Source: Ignavibacteriales bacterium (lineage in GTDB: Bacteria > Bacteroidota > Ignavibacteria > Ignavibacteriales > Ignavibacteriaceae). Taken from it: a stretch of DNA of 64,000 nt. The DNA lies in the NCBI GenBank assembly GCA_015709675.1, contig CP054182.1:3885448-3949447 (forward strand), in the 5' to 3' direction. Positions 8,519-17,038 of the stretch are shown in pieces. The notes below the pieces were generated by a model, which made no database searches, was not told where the DNA came from, and saw only the letters and a list, made by a program, of their open reading frames with translations. Position 1 is the first letter of the stretch, and each line of letters begins with the position of its first letter. Position numbers and translations under genes: made by a program.

Positions 8519-9672
8519 TTACGGTATCAATAGATAATCAAAACATGCAATTAGTTTTTCGTCCAGATAAACCATAAGAGTATGGGTTCTGTAGCATATT
8601 ACAGCTTGAACATATGTGTAAATCGCTTCAGCAGGCAGGATGAATGTTTCGCTAAATAAATGTAGTTTCCTGTCACTTCTGACAAATCTGATGATCATAA
8701 TCTCCCCATCGTCAACATCAAATGTTTTAGGAAGAATGTAATCCCCTCTGAGAAGTATTTTACTATTCCCCGGGATTTTTACCATCTCCAGAAGGGTTTT
8801 CCCATGATTGGCCTTATAGCGATAATAGGTGTTATGGAAATTTTCAAATTTTTTTGCTTTATCAACCAGACTCTGATAGTCGGTAAACACCGTTGTTCTA
8901 AAAAACTTCTTATCAAAGGTATCATTAAACTTCTCAATGACACCATTGCGCCAAGGTTCTTGTACCGGAATAAATATCGGTTTAATCCTGTTAATCAGGC
9001 AGAGCCGAACTACTTTCCCATAACAATGTTTATATCGGTTATTTCCCCTGAAAGACAACTCATTATCCATCTGAAGAAAGTCCGGGATGCCGTATTTCTG
9101 CCAAAAATCAACCAAACAGGGGAGAATCAGATCAGAGGATTTGCCGATAACCGGATAAACAGCTGCAAGTCGGGTATCTAGATCGATGATATTAAGCCAG
9201 TAGATCCGACCCAGGTTTTTAATGTAGCGTGGCCCGACAAAGTCCATTTGCTGCATATTAACATAACCCTGCACCGGATATTCGTTCTTTCTCTTCTTGA
9301 TTTTATCAGGAAGATGGGTAAGTTTATTCCGCTTAATGACTCTGTCAATATTCCAGATTGTCGGTGGTTTAATTCCTTTGCGTTGAAACTCCCATTGAAT
9401 GCTTACTGCCCCGATTTGTGAGTATTGTTTGCTTTCTAATTTGTGCCGGATTGTAACAATTTGGGACTCGATCTCAGGATCAAGTTTTTTTTACTGTTGT
9501 GTGGCTTCCGGCTTTGTTCAACAAACCATTCTCCCTCTGGGTTACTCTGATACCGGCTCTTCCATTTATAAAACCAGACTCTGCTTTGCTTAAGGGTCTG
9601 GCAAATCCGCGTGATTGAAATACCCTGAGTAAACAATTTAATAGCCTCTTTACGCTTAGTGATTTCGTCCAT
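8519..9672 (-). CDS. transposase OrfAB, DDE integrase made by -1 frameshift
   Basis: OrfA begins at ATG 9672 with an upstream GGAG. At an A-run (9492-9485) a -1 shift joins it to a second open frame, which continues without stop to 8519 and gives about 384 residues. The N-terminus carries a helix-turn-helix (TQGISITRICQTLKQSR). The integrase core shows Asp in QQMDFVGP, Asp in LQMDNELSF and Glu in WRNGVIEKFND, the DDE triad. The C-terminus is a beta-rich segment. The second frame is preceded directly by a TAA at the shift point, so it is not translated independently. The product would cut and join the element ends. Confidence 0.85.
9436..9672 (-). CDS. OrfA, unshifted product of the transposase gene
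   Basis: Without frameshifting, translation from ATG 9672 continues about 17 codons past the slippery site and stops, giving a 78-residue protein with only the helix-turn-helix. In IS3-type elements the equivalent OrfA binds the ends and restrains transposition; the same role is inferred here. Confidence 0.7.
   Translation of the reverse strand: MDEITKRKEAIKLFTQGISITRICQTLKQSRVWFYKWKSRYQSNPEGEWFVEQSRKPHNSKKNLILRSSPKLLQSGTN
9484..9490 (-). other. -1 programmed frameshift heptamer A AAA AAC
   Basis: The frame-zero codons AAA AAC preceded by A match the canonical X XXY YYZ slippery heptamer. Shifting back one base joins OrfA to the integrase frame exactly. No stimulatory hairpin was verified. 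A simple inactivating indel is the alternative, made less likely by the perfect fit. Confidence 0.75.
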
Positions 9673-9714
9673 AACTATCTCCGGAAATAAGCAATTTACG
9701 GAGAGTTGCCTCAA

Positions 9715-9798
9715 ATTGTAAACGATGTCCTACTATTTCCTGACTGTTAGCAAAAGCATCTAATCAACCGCTAAAAAGTGTAAGCGATGTCCTGCTAT
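9715..9798 (-). repeat. right-end array: two inverted copies of the transposase end repeat
   Basis: Inverted copies occupy 9715-9736 (three or four mismatches) and 9777-9798 (close match). With the three left copies the ends form an asymmetric 3+2 arrangement. The inner copy lies upstream of OrfA and could also overlap its promoter. Confidence 0.85.
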
Positions 9799-9810
9799 TT
9801 ATCAATTAGG

Positions 9811-9912
9811 GGCTAGTAAAACAATTAGTGTCTATTTCAATTATGAATGATGAATTATGAATTGGAGGGGAGAGAGGAGAAGAAGAAGTGACTAGTGATT
9901 GGGGGCTAGCGG
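9811..9912. repeat. heptamer repeats beside the insertion sequence
   Basis: It contains GGCTAGT, ATTAGTG, ATTATGA/ATGATGA and GTGACTA/GTGATTG units. The phrase GTGACTAGTGATTGGGGGCT (9888-9907) nearly repeats the sequence rebuilt by removing the insertion sequence. Confidence 0.7.
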
Positions 9913-11052
9913 TTAGTTAGATTTAGGCAAAAAGGATTCGAGATAGTGCATAGTTTGGGTGAAGGTATGGCGGAAGGTAATGAAGTGGCTGTTGCTTTTC
10001 TTTTCTTTCAGATTTAAGTTCCCAGCATTATGGGAATCGATCAGATTCCGGACTTCTTCTTCCAGGTTTCCTTGTGCCAGGGTATATCTATGGTAGTTAT
10101 TGTTCTGCATTATTTCAACCAGGGGAGGCCAGGTAAATATGATCCAGAGATTTTCATGGGCTGCTTCGATGAGGGGAATTCCGAAGGATTCCACCACTGA
10201 AGGAAATATCAGTACATCATGCTGCTGATACACTGCCTGCATTTTATCATGAGTGAGTTTCCCCTCGTAAGAAATTCTCCCTCCAGCAACTGATTTGCTG
10301 ACCGCTTCCGTGATTTCTGCCGTATGGGTAAATCCATCCCCGCATAAGGTAAGAGATATGTTATATCCCCGCCTGATGAGATCTTCAAAAAGAGGTATCA
10401 GCATCAGGTGACGCTTGTACTTATAAAAGTTCGATACATAAAGAAAACGTACCGTCTGGCCCGAACCAATCTCAATTGGTGCTGTCGGCTTTGAGAAAGA
10501 AGACCAGGTACCGAACGGTATTACTTTGGAAACTGGTCTTCGAGCAGTACTGAGGGATGAAAGGAATTTATTTTCAGTAAAAGAGGAGGAGAAGAGAAGC
10601 CCATCTGCAAGAAGCATGCTTCGCCTGTACAGGAGATTCAGCAGGCGGTATTTTATATATTTTTTCTCGCCACGGTAGAGATTCACCGCTTCTTCCTCGA
10701 ACGGAAGAAGCGAGTGAAACATAACAACGGTTTTGCAGTTAGACCTGACCGGATATATTCCGCTCTGTACAAAAAGTACAGCATTTGACGGTCTGATTAC
10801 TCCGTAAAACCAGATCAGCCATAAAAGATGAAATATTTTGGACTGAAAAGAAAGAAGGAAAGGAGTTATGATTTCAACAGCGGGATTACTGCAGGTAATT
10901 CCCTGTGCAATATATTTTGATGCATAAACAATTATCCTGTCAAACTTTCCCTGATACTCCTCAAAATTTCTGACGAGTTCCTTCAGGTATAAAAAACCGC
11001 CGCCCGAGCGGAGATTATGGGCATCTATACGTAACGAACGGGATGTATTAAT
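9913..11052 (-). CDS. GT4-family glycosyltransferase with no standard start codon
   Basis: Transfers a sugar from a nucleotide sugar to a lipid-linked glycan in the cytoplasm. The C-terminal GT-B half is clear: RFLYVSNFYKYKRH, then FPSVVESFGIPLIEAA with the donor-binding Glu. The first ATG (10722) would remove the entire N-terminal domain. The same frame stays open upstream and encodes RIDAHNLRSGGGFLYLKEL, a classic GT4 N-terminal motif, from about 11031. Between that motif and the in-frame TAG at 11056 there is no ATG, GTG or TTG; only ATT (11052) is a plausible rare start. The coordinate is therefore an upper bound. Either a non-standard start is used or the gene has lost its start and is a recent pseudogene. 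Confidence 0.75.
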   Translation of the reverse strand: MNTSRSLRIDAHNLRSGGGFLYLKELVRNFEEYQGKFDRIIVYASKYIAQGITCSNPAVEIITPFLLSFQSKIFHLLWLIWFYGVIRPSNAVLFVQSGIYPVRSNCKTVVMFHSLLPFEEEAVNLYRGEKKYIKYRLLNLLYRRSMLLADGLLFSSSFTENKFLSSLSTARRPVSKVIPFGTWSSFSKPTAPIEIGSGQTVRFLYVSNFYKYKRHLMLIPLFEDLIRRGYNISLTLCGDGFTHTAEITEAVSKSVAGGRISYEGKLTHDKMQAVYQQHDVLIFPSVVESFGIPLIEAAHENLWIIFTWPPLVEIMQNNNYHRYTLAQGNLEEEVRNLIDSHNAGNLNLKEKKSNSHFITFRHTFTQTMHYLESFLPKSN

Positions 11053-11066
11053 GAACTATGCTCTTT

Positions 11067-11102
11067 ATATAAAAAAGGAACTGACCAGTGAGGCAGTTCC
11101 TT
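11067..11102 (-). terminator. intrinsic terminator after the dehydratase gene
   Basis: AAGGAACTG (11075-11083) pairs with CAGTTCCTT (11094-11102). On the minus strand the stem is followed by a run of T residues. It lies 28 bp past the stop of the 11130-13055 gene and ends that transcript, so the glycosyltransferase at 9913 needs its own promoter in a very short space. Confidence 0.8.
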
Positions 11103-11129
11103 ATCAATTTCCGTTTATCAATCAAACAA

Positions 11130-13055
11130 TTACTGTTGGCTAATGCCCGGAGCTTCTTCCCATTTATATTCGGGAATAAAACTTTTTATCAGGTTTTTCA
11201 GACTGTCACTATCTCCCCTGAGCGCCATTGAGTGAAGTTCACCCACAAAAAGTTCCAGTTCAGGGTTTATGATTTCCGAGGAGTTTTTGGCATAAAAAAT
11301 CTTTTGATGAAGGGTCCGCTCATAACTTTCCTCTTCGAGGAAAAGCTCTTCATATAGTTTTTCACCAGGGCGCAGCCCGGTAAATTCAATCCTTACATCA
11401 AGATCTTCCCGGAGACCTGAAAGACGGATCAGATCACGGGCAAGGTCAACAATCTTTACCGGCTCACCCATATCAAGAACATAAATCTCACCGCCCGAAC
11501 TGAGCACCGAAGCCTGAAGCACCAACTGGACTGCCTCCGGAATTGTCATGAAAAAGCGCTTGATATCCGGATGGGTAATGGTAATCGGACCACCATAATT
11601 AAGCTGTTTCCGGAAGGTGTTAATGACACTTCCTCTACTACCAAGAACATTGCCAAAACGGACAGCGCAGGCATTCAGTCCGCTATTTTTTGCATGCGAG
11701 AGGACAAGCATTTCCGCAAGGCGCTTGCTGGCACCCATGATGCTGGTCGGATTAACCGCCTTATCCGTTGAGATCAGAACGAAATTCTTTACCTCGTACT
11801 TTACCGCTGCTTTCAGGAGATTCAGGGTTCCGAGCACATTATTGCTGATCGCTTCGGCCGGATTATGCTCCATCAGAGGGACATGCTTATGGGCCGCAGC
11901 ATGATAAACAGCATCGGGACGAGATTCGCTAAAAACATGCTCAACCCGGTTGAAATTGCGAATATCAACAATCCGGGAGAGAATAAGAGGTCTTGGCTGA
12001 CCGCCATTCATTTTATTCAGCCGGAAATAGAGTTCCTGCTCAATTTCAAAAACGGAGTTTTCTCCATGTCCAAGGATGATAATTTTTGAGGGACGGGCTT
12101 TCAGAATCTGACGGCAGAGTTCACTTCCTATGGAGCCGCCACCACCAGTTATGAGAACTGTTTTGCCTGAAAGAAAGGTTTTCACCGCATCCGCGTCAAT
12201 GACCACCGGATCACGGCGAAGAAGGTCTTCAATCTGCACCTTACGGATATTATCCAGCCGGACATTCTGATTGAGCATTTCATCCAGACCAGGAAGGGTG
12301 AGAGTCTCAATTCCGATTCTCTCACAGTCGTGCAGAATAGAACGGATTTCCTTACCACTCGCTGAAGGCATAGCAATTATGACTCGGGTGGCATTTGTAT
12401 GATGCACCGCTTCCTCAAGTTTTGAGATGCTTCCGAACACCTCAACACCTCGGATACGGGTGTTGTGTTTTGCCGGATCGTCATCAAGAAACGCAAGAGG
12501 GTTCATGTTGAGTTTGTTGTTCCGCTGCATCTCTTCAACGATCGCAGTTCCCCCCAAACCGGCACCGATTACTATAGTGGGAATTTTGTGGGAATCATTT
12601 TTCCCAAGCCGCTGGTTTGCCCGCTCAAATAGGCGAACACTAAAGCGGGTAGTCGCCACGAAAAAACCTGAGAGGATTGAATCCAGCAGGGAGAAGGAGT
12701 AGGGCAAGGATTCCATGTGGAGTCCCGGAATCTTCCTTATCGCCAGAAAAACAATAAATTGGGCAATGCTGGCATTGAGACCAATAAAAAGGAGGATGGC
12801 AAGTTCATCAATACTCGCTGTCTTCCAGAAACGGCGGTAAAGCCCAAGGAGGTAAAACACCAGCATTTTTACCGCGGTAAAAATCAGTGTTGCATAGAGA
12901 ATCCCCGTGAGCGCATTTGAATGCTGGGGAAACTCCCCGTCAAATCTGAGAACATACGCTATAAGGGGGGTAATCAGGAGGAATATCAAATCGATATAAA
13001 CGAAATGACGATTCCTGAGATCCTTTGTAAACGCGTAAAATTTCCGAAACGGCAT
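11130..13055 (-). CDS. membrane-bound nucleotide-sugar 4,6-dehydratase (FlaA1/CapD/PglF family)
   Basis: The 641-residue protein has four or five hydrophobic segments in the first 140 residues, a CoA-binding-like Rossmann fold (VIGAGLGGTAIVEEM, near residue 165) and a C-terminal SDR domain with LITGGGGSIGSELCRQIL (near 305), YHAAAHKHVPLMEHNP and LISTDKAVNPTSIMGASKR. This matches full-length PglF/WbpM enzymes, which convert UDP-GlcNAc to UDP-2-acetamido-2,6-dideoxy-4-hexulose at the inner membrane. With the DegT aminotransferase at 15052 it should give a UDP-4-amino-4,6-dideoxy-GlcNAc. It is followed by an intrinsic terminator and preceded by a 254-bp spacer. Confidence 0.92.
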   Translation of the reverse strand: MPFRKFYAFTKDLRNRHFVYIDLIFLLITPLIAYVLRFDGEFPQHSNALTGILYATLIFTAVKMLVFYLLGLYRRFWKTASIDELAILLFIGLNASIAQFIVFLAIRKIPGLHMESLPYSFSLLDSILSGFFVATTRFSVRLFERANQRLGKNDSHKIPTIVIGAGLGGTAIVEEMQRNNKLNMNPLAFLDDDPAKHNTRIRGVEVFGSISKLEEAVHHTNATRVIIAMPSASGKEIRSILHDCERIGIETLTLPGLDEMLNQNVRLDNIRKVQIEDLLRRDPVVIDADAVKTFLSGKTVLITGGGGSIGSELCRQILKARPSKIIILGHGENSVFEIEQELYFRLNKMNGGQPRPLILSRIVDIRNFNRVEHVFSESRPDAVYHAAAHKHVPLMEHNPAEAISNNVLGTLNLLKAAVKYEVKNFVLISTDKAVNPTSIMGASKRLAEMLVLSHAKNSGLNACAVRFGNVLGSRGSVINTFRKQLNYGGPITITHPDIKRFFMTIPEAVQLVLQASVLSSGGEIYVLDMGEPVKIVDLARDLIRLSGLREDLDVRIEFTGLRPGEKLYEELFLEEESYERTLHQKIFYAKNSSEIINPELELFVGELHSMALRGDSDSLKNLIKSFIPEYKWEEAPGISQQ

Positions 13056-13309
13056 AGATTTATCCTTCCCTCATTTGCTCAGCGGATTTCCCCGAAGGGA
13101 CTCCGCACATACTGACTTTAATTCCAAACACACTGCCGGAAACCATGAACCTTTTTCTTTTTTGAAAAACCGGACTGAAACTTACAAAACTAACCTTAAA
13201 GGAATGTGACCGGGAACATGAGGAAAAGGGTTGATGATATGGTTCAAAACCGGCTAAATAAACAGCCACCAAACCCACACAGGAATGCGCTTCACAGGGG
13301 AAAAGCCCT

Positions 13310-15016
13310 TTAGTTAAATCCATACCCTGAACCAAAACTGATTTCCGCATATTTATAATCGGAGGGCTTAATCTGGTTGTTTTTTCCCCAAGCATTAGAA
13401 ATGACTGCGCTGACATCAAAAAACCAATTGTTAAGAAACTCATATTCCCCCCTTAAGGAAACAGTTAGGTAACCGCTTTTATCACCGTAGAGAAACGTCT
13501 GCCCGCTCTTGTAACGCTTTTCAGAATTGTTAAAAAAATCACCTCTGCGGACGAAGGTGTTTTCATTCACCAGACGAATCTTTTCATCATATATATAACT
13601 GAACTCCAGATACATCATATCCGCATTTGAGCCGATCCAGTGCCCCATATAGTAATTTCTGTTACCGTAAGACTGCGCCGGATCATCATGCTCATAAACA
13701 AAAGGATTCACCCTGACATATTCTATTTTTGCCGAGAGATTATCAACCAGCAAATCGTGCCTGGTAAGCCCCGCGGAGAAAGCAACTGCTTCGGGATATT
13801 TTCCCGTAATATTGGAAATGCTCAGTTCATCAATAAACACAGAAAGATCAATCCGAGATTTCCACCCGGGAATCCGGTAACTCAGAGAGGAGAACATCTG
13901 AGCATTCCCGGATGTTTCATCCTTGTTGGTAAAATAGTGATCAGCAAATCTAAAAAGGAGAACCGGCACCAGATACATCGGTTCAAAACGGTCTGAATAT
14001 ATCACTGACTCCCCCAAAGAAAATCTTAGGTCTTCCCACAGATTTACCGTAACGATGTGGGCAGCAAAGTATTTGGGCACCAGTTGAATGTGGTTTCTTC
14101 CGCCATCTGTTCTTCTGAACGTTGCACTATCAAGAATTCCGGAGTTGAGGTCACCGTGAACATACGATATATCCACCCATTCAGCAGGAGACATTGTAAG
14201 CCGTATATGCGGATAAGAAGGAGCCTTGTCAGAATGTATTATCTGACCATCATAACCATTGCCCCACAAAACATTATCCTTCACTAAAGCAACATTTCCC
14301 CATGACCAGGAATACGTTAAATTTCCCTCTGTTTTATCGTGGTTAAATGTTCCTGTTGAAGCACGCCCTGTTCCAAATTCATAGCCCTGAAGTGGAGAAA
14401 ATTTTCTGCCGGTTCCAATCCCAGAGTGTTTTTCAGAGTAATCATTAAACTTCAGATCATAGGATACGTTCTCACCAACAGAGCCAAAGGCAGCAGCACC
14501 GTTCCAATAGTTTAACACATATTCCCCCGACTTCTGGTATGCATACGAAAAGCCACCATCGAACATGGCGTTTACATAGAAGTTTCCGTCGTAATACTCA
14601 AGGTTGCGGAAAGCGCTATTTGAGTTAAAAGCGAGAAAAGTGACTAGTGACTGGTGGTTAGTGACTAGTGGGGAGTCGATGGTGCTTGGTTCTTGGTGCT
14701 TAGTGGTTAGTGAGGGAAGGGGGTATTCATCGATGAAATACTGAAGTTCGGAGCGTTCAATTGGGTTAAGGATCCGGGAAGAGTCTTTTTGGCCAATTTC
14801 GATTAGTTTCTTCAGAATAAACTGACGCGTGAAGGGCTTTTGATGGTGATTGATTGAAATATACCCCTTTACATCCATGCGGTCTAAGAAATCGTATATT
14901 TTATCATTATTACTTATGTTACTTTGGGCCGAGATATATCCATATCCGAACAAAAACCAAATAATTATGAAGTATAAATTATGAAGTATGAGTGGACTTC
15001 TACTTGAGAATTTCAT
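13310..15016 (-). CDS. Wzi-like capsule-assembly outer-membrane beta-barrel protein
   Basis: I choose ATG 15016, which opens a signal-peptide-like N-terminus (LYFIIIWFLFGYGYISAQS); the longer frame overlaps the upstream aminotransferase. The mature start (IYDFLDRMDVKGYI) and PIERSELQYF are typical of the Wzi/capsule-assembly family. The rest alternates short beta strands and ends in an aromatic-containing strand (FGSGYGFN), as outer-membrane barrels do. Wzi-type proteins help attach capsule to the cell surface. Oddities: heptamer repeats are embedded in the coding sequence at 14640-14716, encoding [19 protein letters not shown], and a second repeat overlaps the signal-peptide codons. Confidence 0.78.
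   Translation of the reverse strand: MKFSSRSPLILHNLYFIIIWFLFGYGYISAQSNISNNDKIYDFLDRMDVKGYISINHHQKPFTRQFILKKLIEIGQKDSSRILNPIERSELQYFIDEYPLPSLTTKHQEPSTIDSPLVTNHQSLVTFLAFNSNSAFRNLEYYDGNFYVNAMFDGGFSYAYQKSGEYVLNYWNGAAAFGSVGENVSYDLKFNDYSEKHSGIGTGRKFSPLQGYEFGTGRASTGTFNHDKTEGNLTYSWSWGNVALVKDNVLWGNGYDGQIIHSDKAPSYPHIRLTMSPAEWVDISYVHGDLNSGILDSATFRRTDGGRNHIQLVPKYFAAHIVTVNLWEDLRFSLGESVIYSDRFEPMYLVPVLLFRFADHYFTNKDETSGNAQMFSSLSYRIPGWKSRIDLSVFIDELSISNITGKYPEAVAFSAGLTRHDLLVDNLSAKIEYVRVNPFVYEHDDPAQSYGNRNYYMGHWIGSNADMMYLEFSYIYDEKIRLVNENTFVRRGDFFNNSEKRYKSGQTFLYGDKSGYLTVSLRGEYEFLNNWFFDVSAVISNAWGKNNQIKPSDYKYAEISFGSGYGFN
14640..14716. repeat. eleven heptamers inside the Wzi-like gene
   Basis: Units such as GTGACTA, GTGACTG, GTGGTTA, GTGCTTG and GTTCTTG follow one another with exact 7-bp period. 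The frame stays open through them. The peptide SLVTNHQSL-like stretch is also encoded by the repeat in the dehydrogenase gene at 57.9 kb. Confidence 0.9.
14966..14993. repeat. ATTATGA/AGTATGA heptamers in the signal-peptide region
   Basis: The words ATTATGAAGTATAAATTATG and AAGTATGA lie inside the 5' coding region and encode the hydrophobic LILHNLYFIII part of the predicted signal peptide. Confidence 0.75.
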
Positions 15017-15051
15017 CAGACTTCTAACAGAGCTCCGCGGATTATGGATTT

Positions 15052-16185
15052 TTAGCCTTTGAGTCTTTTGAAGATTACTTCTGAGATTCGGGAGAGGTCG
15101 GAGCTGGTTAGATTTGAGCCGGAAGGGAGGCAAAGTCCGTCATTAAACAAAGATTCTGAAACTCCGTTTGCATACTGCTTTGCCTGGCTGAAGACCGGCT
15201 GCAGATGCATTGGTTTCCATAACGGACGGGATTCAATGTTTTCCTGCTCGAGTGCAAGACGGATATCTTCCCTGGTAATTCCACCGGTTTTTGCAGGATC
15301 GATAATTACCGTTGTGAGCCAGCGATTTGAAAAACTGCCTTCAGGTTCGGATAAAAAGTAAAATCCCTCAATACCATCAAAAGTTTTTACATAAAAATCA
15401 AAATTTGCTCTGCGCTGTGCAACACGATCTGCCACCACTTCCATCTGTCCCCTGCCAATACCGGCGCAGACATTGCTCATCCTGTAATTAAAACCAATGT
15501 GAGAATGCTGATAATGGGGAGCAGCATCACGTGCCTGGGTTGCAAGGAACCGGGCTTTTTTTACATATTCCTCATTATTTGAAATAAACGCACCGCCGCC
15601 AGAAGTTGTGATAAGTTTATTACCGTTAAAAGAGAGAATTCCAATATCACTAAAACCGCCAACATGCTTTCTGTGATATTTTGAACCTAGAGCTTCAGCT
15701 GCATCCTCAATAAGAGGAATTTCATACCTATTAGCAATTTCCCTGATCTCATTAATTTTTGCGGGCATTCCGTAGAGATGCACAAAAATAATCGCCTTTG
15801 CTTTTTTCCCTCTTTTAATGCCGTCCTTAAGCGCTTCTTCAAGAAGGGCTGGATCCATGTTCCAGGTATCCCGCTCACTATCAAGGAAAACAGGAGAAGC
15901 ACCCTGATACGAAATTGGATTTGCAGATGCAGAAAAGGTAAAACTCTGGCATATAACCTCATCCCCCTGACCAACTCCAAGGATTATCAGGGCAAGGTGG
16001 ATGGCAGCCGTACCTGAAGAAAGCGCGGCAGCATATTTAACGCCAGAAAAAGAAGCAAGATCCTGCTCAAAGCCATCAACATGAGGTCCAAGCGGAGCAA
16101 TCCAGTTCGTATCAAAAGCGTTTTGTATATATTTTAATTCATTCCCACCCATATGCGGGGAGGAGAGCCAAATCCGGGGTTTCAT
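15052..16185 (-). CDS. DegT/DnrJ/EryC1 sugar aminotransferase (PglE-like)
   Basis: PLP-dependent transfer of an amino group to a 4-keto nucleotide sugar. ATG 16185 gives the typical start MKPRIWLSSPHMGGNE; the longer frame only adds a TTG-initiated MNNN leader. PLP-site landmarks are SSGTAAIHLAL, EDAAEALGSKY and SFNGNKLITTSGGG, with the Schiff-base Lys. It lies close to the PglF-like dehydratase and upstream of a PglD/PglC pair, matching UDP-bacillosamine-type pathways. The likely product is a UDP-2-acetamido-4-amino-2,4,6-trideoxyhexose. Its stop is separated by 35 bp from the start of the Wzi-like gene. Confidence 0.9.
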   Translation of the reverse strand: MKPRIWLSSPHMGGNELKYIQNAFDTNWIAPLGPHVDGFEQDLASFSGVKYAAALSSGTAAIHLALIILGVGQGDEVICQSFTFSASANPISYQGASPVFLDSERDTWNMDPALLEEALKDGIKRGKKAKAIIFVHLYGMPAKINEIREIANRYEIPLIEDAAEALGSKYHRKHVGGFSDIGILSFNGNKLITTSGGGAFISNNEEYVKKARFLATQARDAAPHYQHSHIGFNYRMSNVCAGIGRGQMEVVADRVAQRRANFDFYVKTFDGIEGFYFLSEPEGSFSNRWLTTVIIDPAKTGGITREDIRLALEQENIESRPLWKPMHLQPVFSQAKQYANGVSESLFNDGLCLPSGSNLTSSDLSRISEVIFKRLKG

Positions 16186-16193
16186 ATTATTAT

Positions 16194-16997
16194 TCAATCA
16201 GATAAGTAGCGGGCATAAAACATACCCATTGATTCATAAATTACACTATTCAATATATCCATTTTTCGCCATGAAGGAATCAGACCTGACTTCGGGAACT
16301 GAGGGTCCTCCTTCACAAGAAAATCACAAGGAACAGGTGTCACAGGTATGCCATACTTACTAAACCAATAGACCGCGCGGGGCATATGTATGGCACTAGT
16401 CACTAAATAGATATCAATATTTTGCTCAGGAAATCGTTTCGTTAATTCATCCAATCGACTCCTGCATGACCGAGCTTCATCCTCTGTAATAAATGTATCC
16501 GAAAGATGCAAAGTATCTTTGGGCAAAACACCAAGAGAAATTGCAGCTTCAGCAACCGCCTGAGCCTGAGAGATACTGCTATTCACAGAAGCACCGGAAG
16601 TAATAAAATATGCGGAATCAAGTTTATTATATAAACCAACTCCTTCCGCCATGCGGGCGAGGACACTATTGCTTAACTTTGTTGTGGGGGATAAGTTGGG
16701 ATCATTAGTAAATCCAGAACCCAATATCATTATCACATTTACCTTTTCAACAGGATCATCAATCCTGCCAGAATTACTATAATTATCTTCCCGTTCAATA
16801 ATCTCTGCCGCCCAAAAAGAAACAGGTGAAATAAATACTATAAAGAAAAAAATTCCAATAAAAATTAATGATAGCCGAAATTTTTTTATGTCCCCCCGCG
16901 AGACAAAAAAATGAATGAGACATAACCCAAAAACAAATTGAAGACTGATGATGAATTTAATGGCAATAAAAATCCAATCAGTTAATTCTTCAATAAT
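16194..16997 (-). CDS. ElyC/YdcF (DUF218)-like membrane protein with no standard start codon
   Basis: The C-terminal domain shows VIMILGSGF, YFITSGASVN, SDTFITEDEARSC, LVTSAIHMPRA and YWFSKYGIPVTPVPCD, all DUF218 hallmarks. The family normally has two N-terminal membrane segments. The first available start (GTG 16736) would omit them, yet the frame runs on upstream and encodes exactly such segments (IKFIISLQFVFGLCLI and LSLIFIGIFFFIVFISPV). No ATG, GTG or TTG lies in frame before them; ATT codons at 16997 and 16994 are the nearest candidates. An ATG at about 17035 opens a different frame that stops after 15 codons, so a one-base indel is also possible. DUF218 proteins affect envelope and polymer biogenesis; exact function is unknown. 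Confidence 0.7.
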   Translation of the reverse strand: MIEELTDWIFIAIKFIISLQFVFGLCLIHFFVSRGDIKKFRLSLIFIGIFFFIVFISPVSFWAAEIIEREDNYSNSGRIDDPVEKVNVIMILGSGFTNDPNLSPTTKLSNSVLARMAEGVGLYNKLDSAYFITSGASVNSSISQAQAVAEAAISLGVLPKDTLHLSDTFITEDEARSCRSRLDELTKRFPEQNIDIYLVTSAIHMPRAVYWFSKYGIPVTPVPCDFLVKEDPQFPKSGLIPSWRKMDILNSVIYESMGMFYARYLSD

Positions 16998-17038
16998 AGT
17001 TAAGGTCCTGTCCGTAATGTTTAGGTTCCAGAAACATC

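Larger units (their letters stand above)
8371..9810. mobile_element. complete IS481-like insertion sequence (8377-9804) with 6-bp target duplication
   Basis: The element runs from TGTTACATAGCA (8377) to TGCTATTTATCA (9804), 1428 bp, with TG/CA termini. It is flanked by direct ATTAGG copies at 8371-8376 and 9805-9810. The GACATCGCTTACA motif, as part of a 22-bp unit, occurs three times at the left end and twice, inverted, at the right. Inside lies a two-frame transposase with a DDE integrase core. IS481-family elements typically begin TGT, which fits. All parts look intact, so the element may still be active. Confidence 0.9.

Noticed and set aside
8804-9181. 125-residue plus-strand frame inside the insertion sequence
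   Set aside because: Antisense to the DDE integrase core.
13060-13443. 127-residue minus-strand frame before the dehydratase gene
   Set aside because: It overlaps the 3' end of the Wzi-like gene, has no recognisable motif and no good ribosome-binding site.
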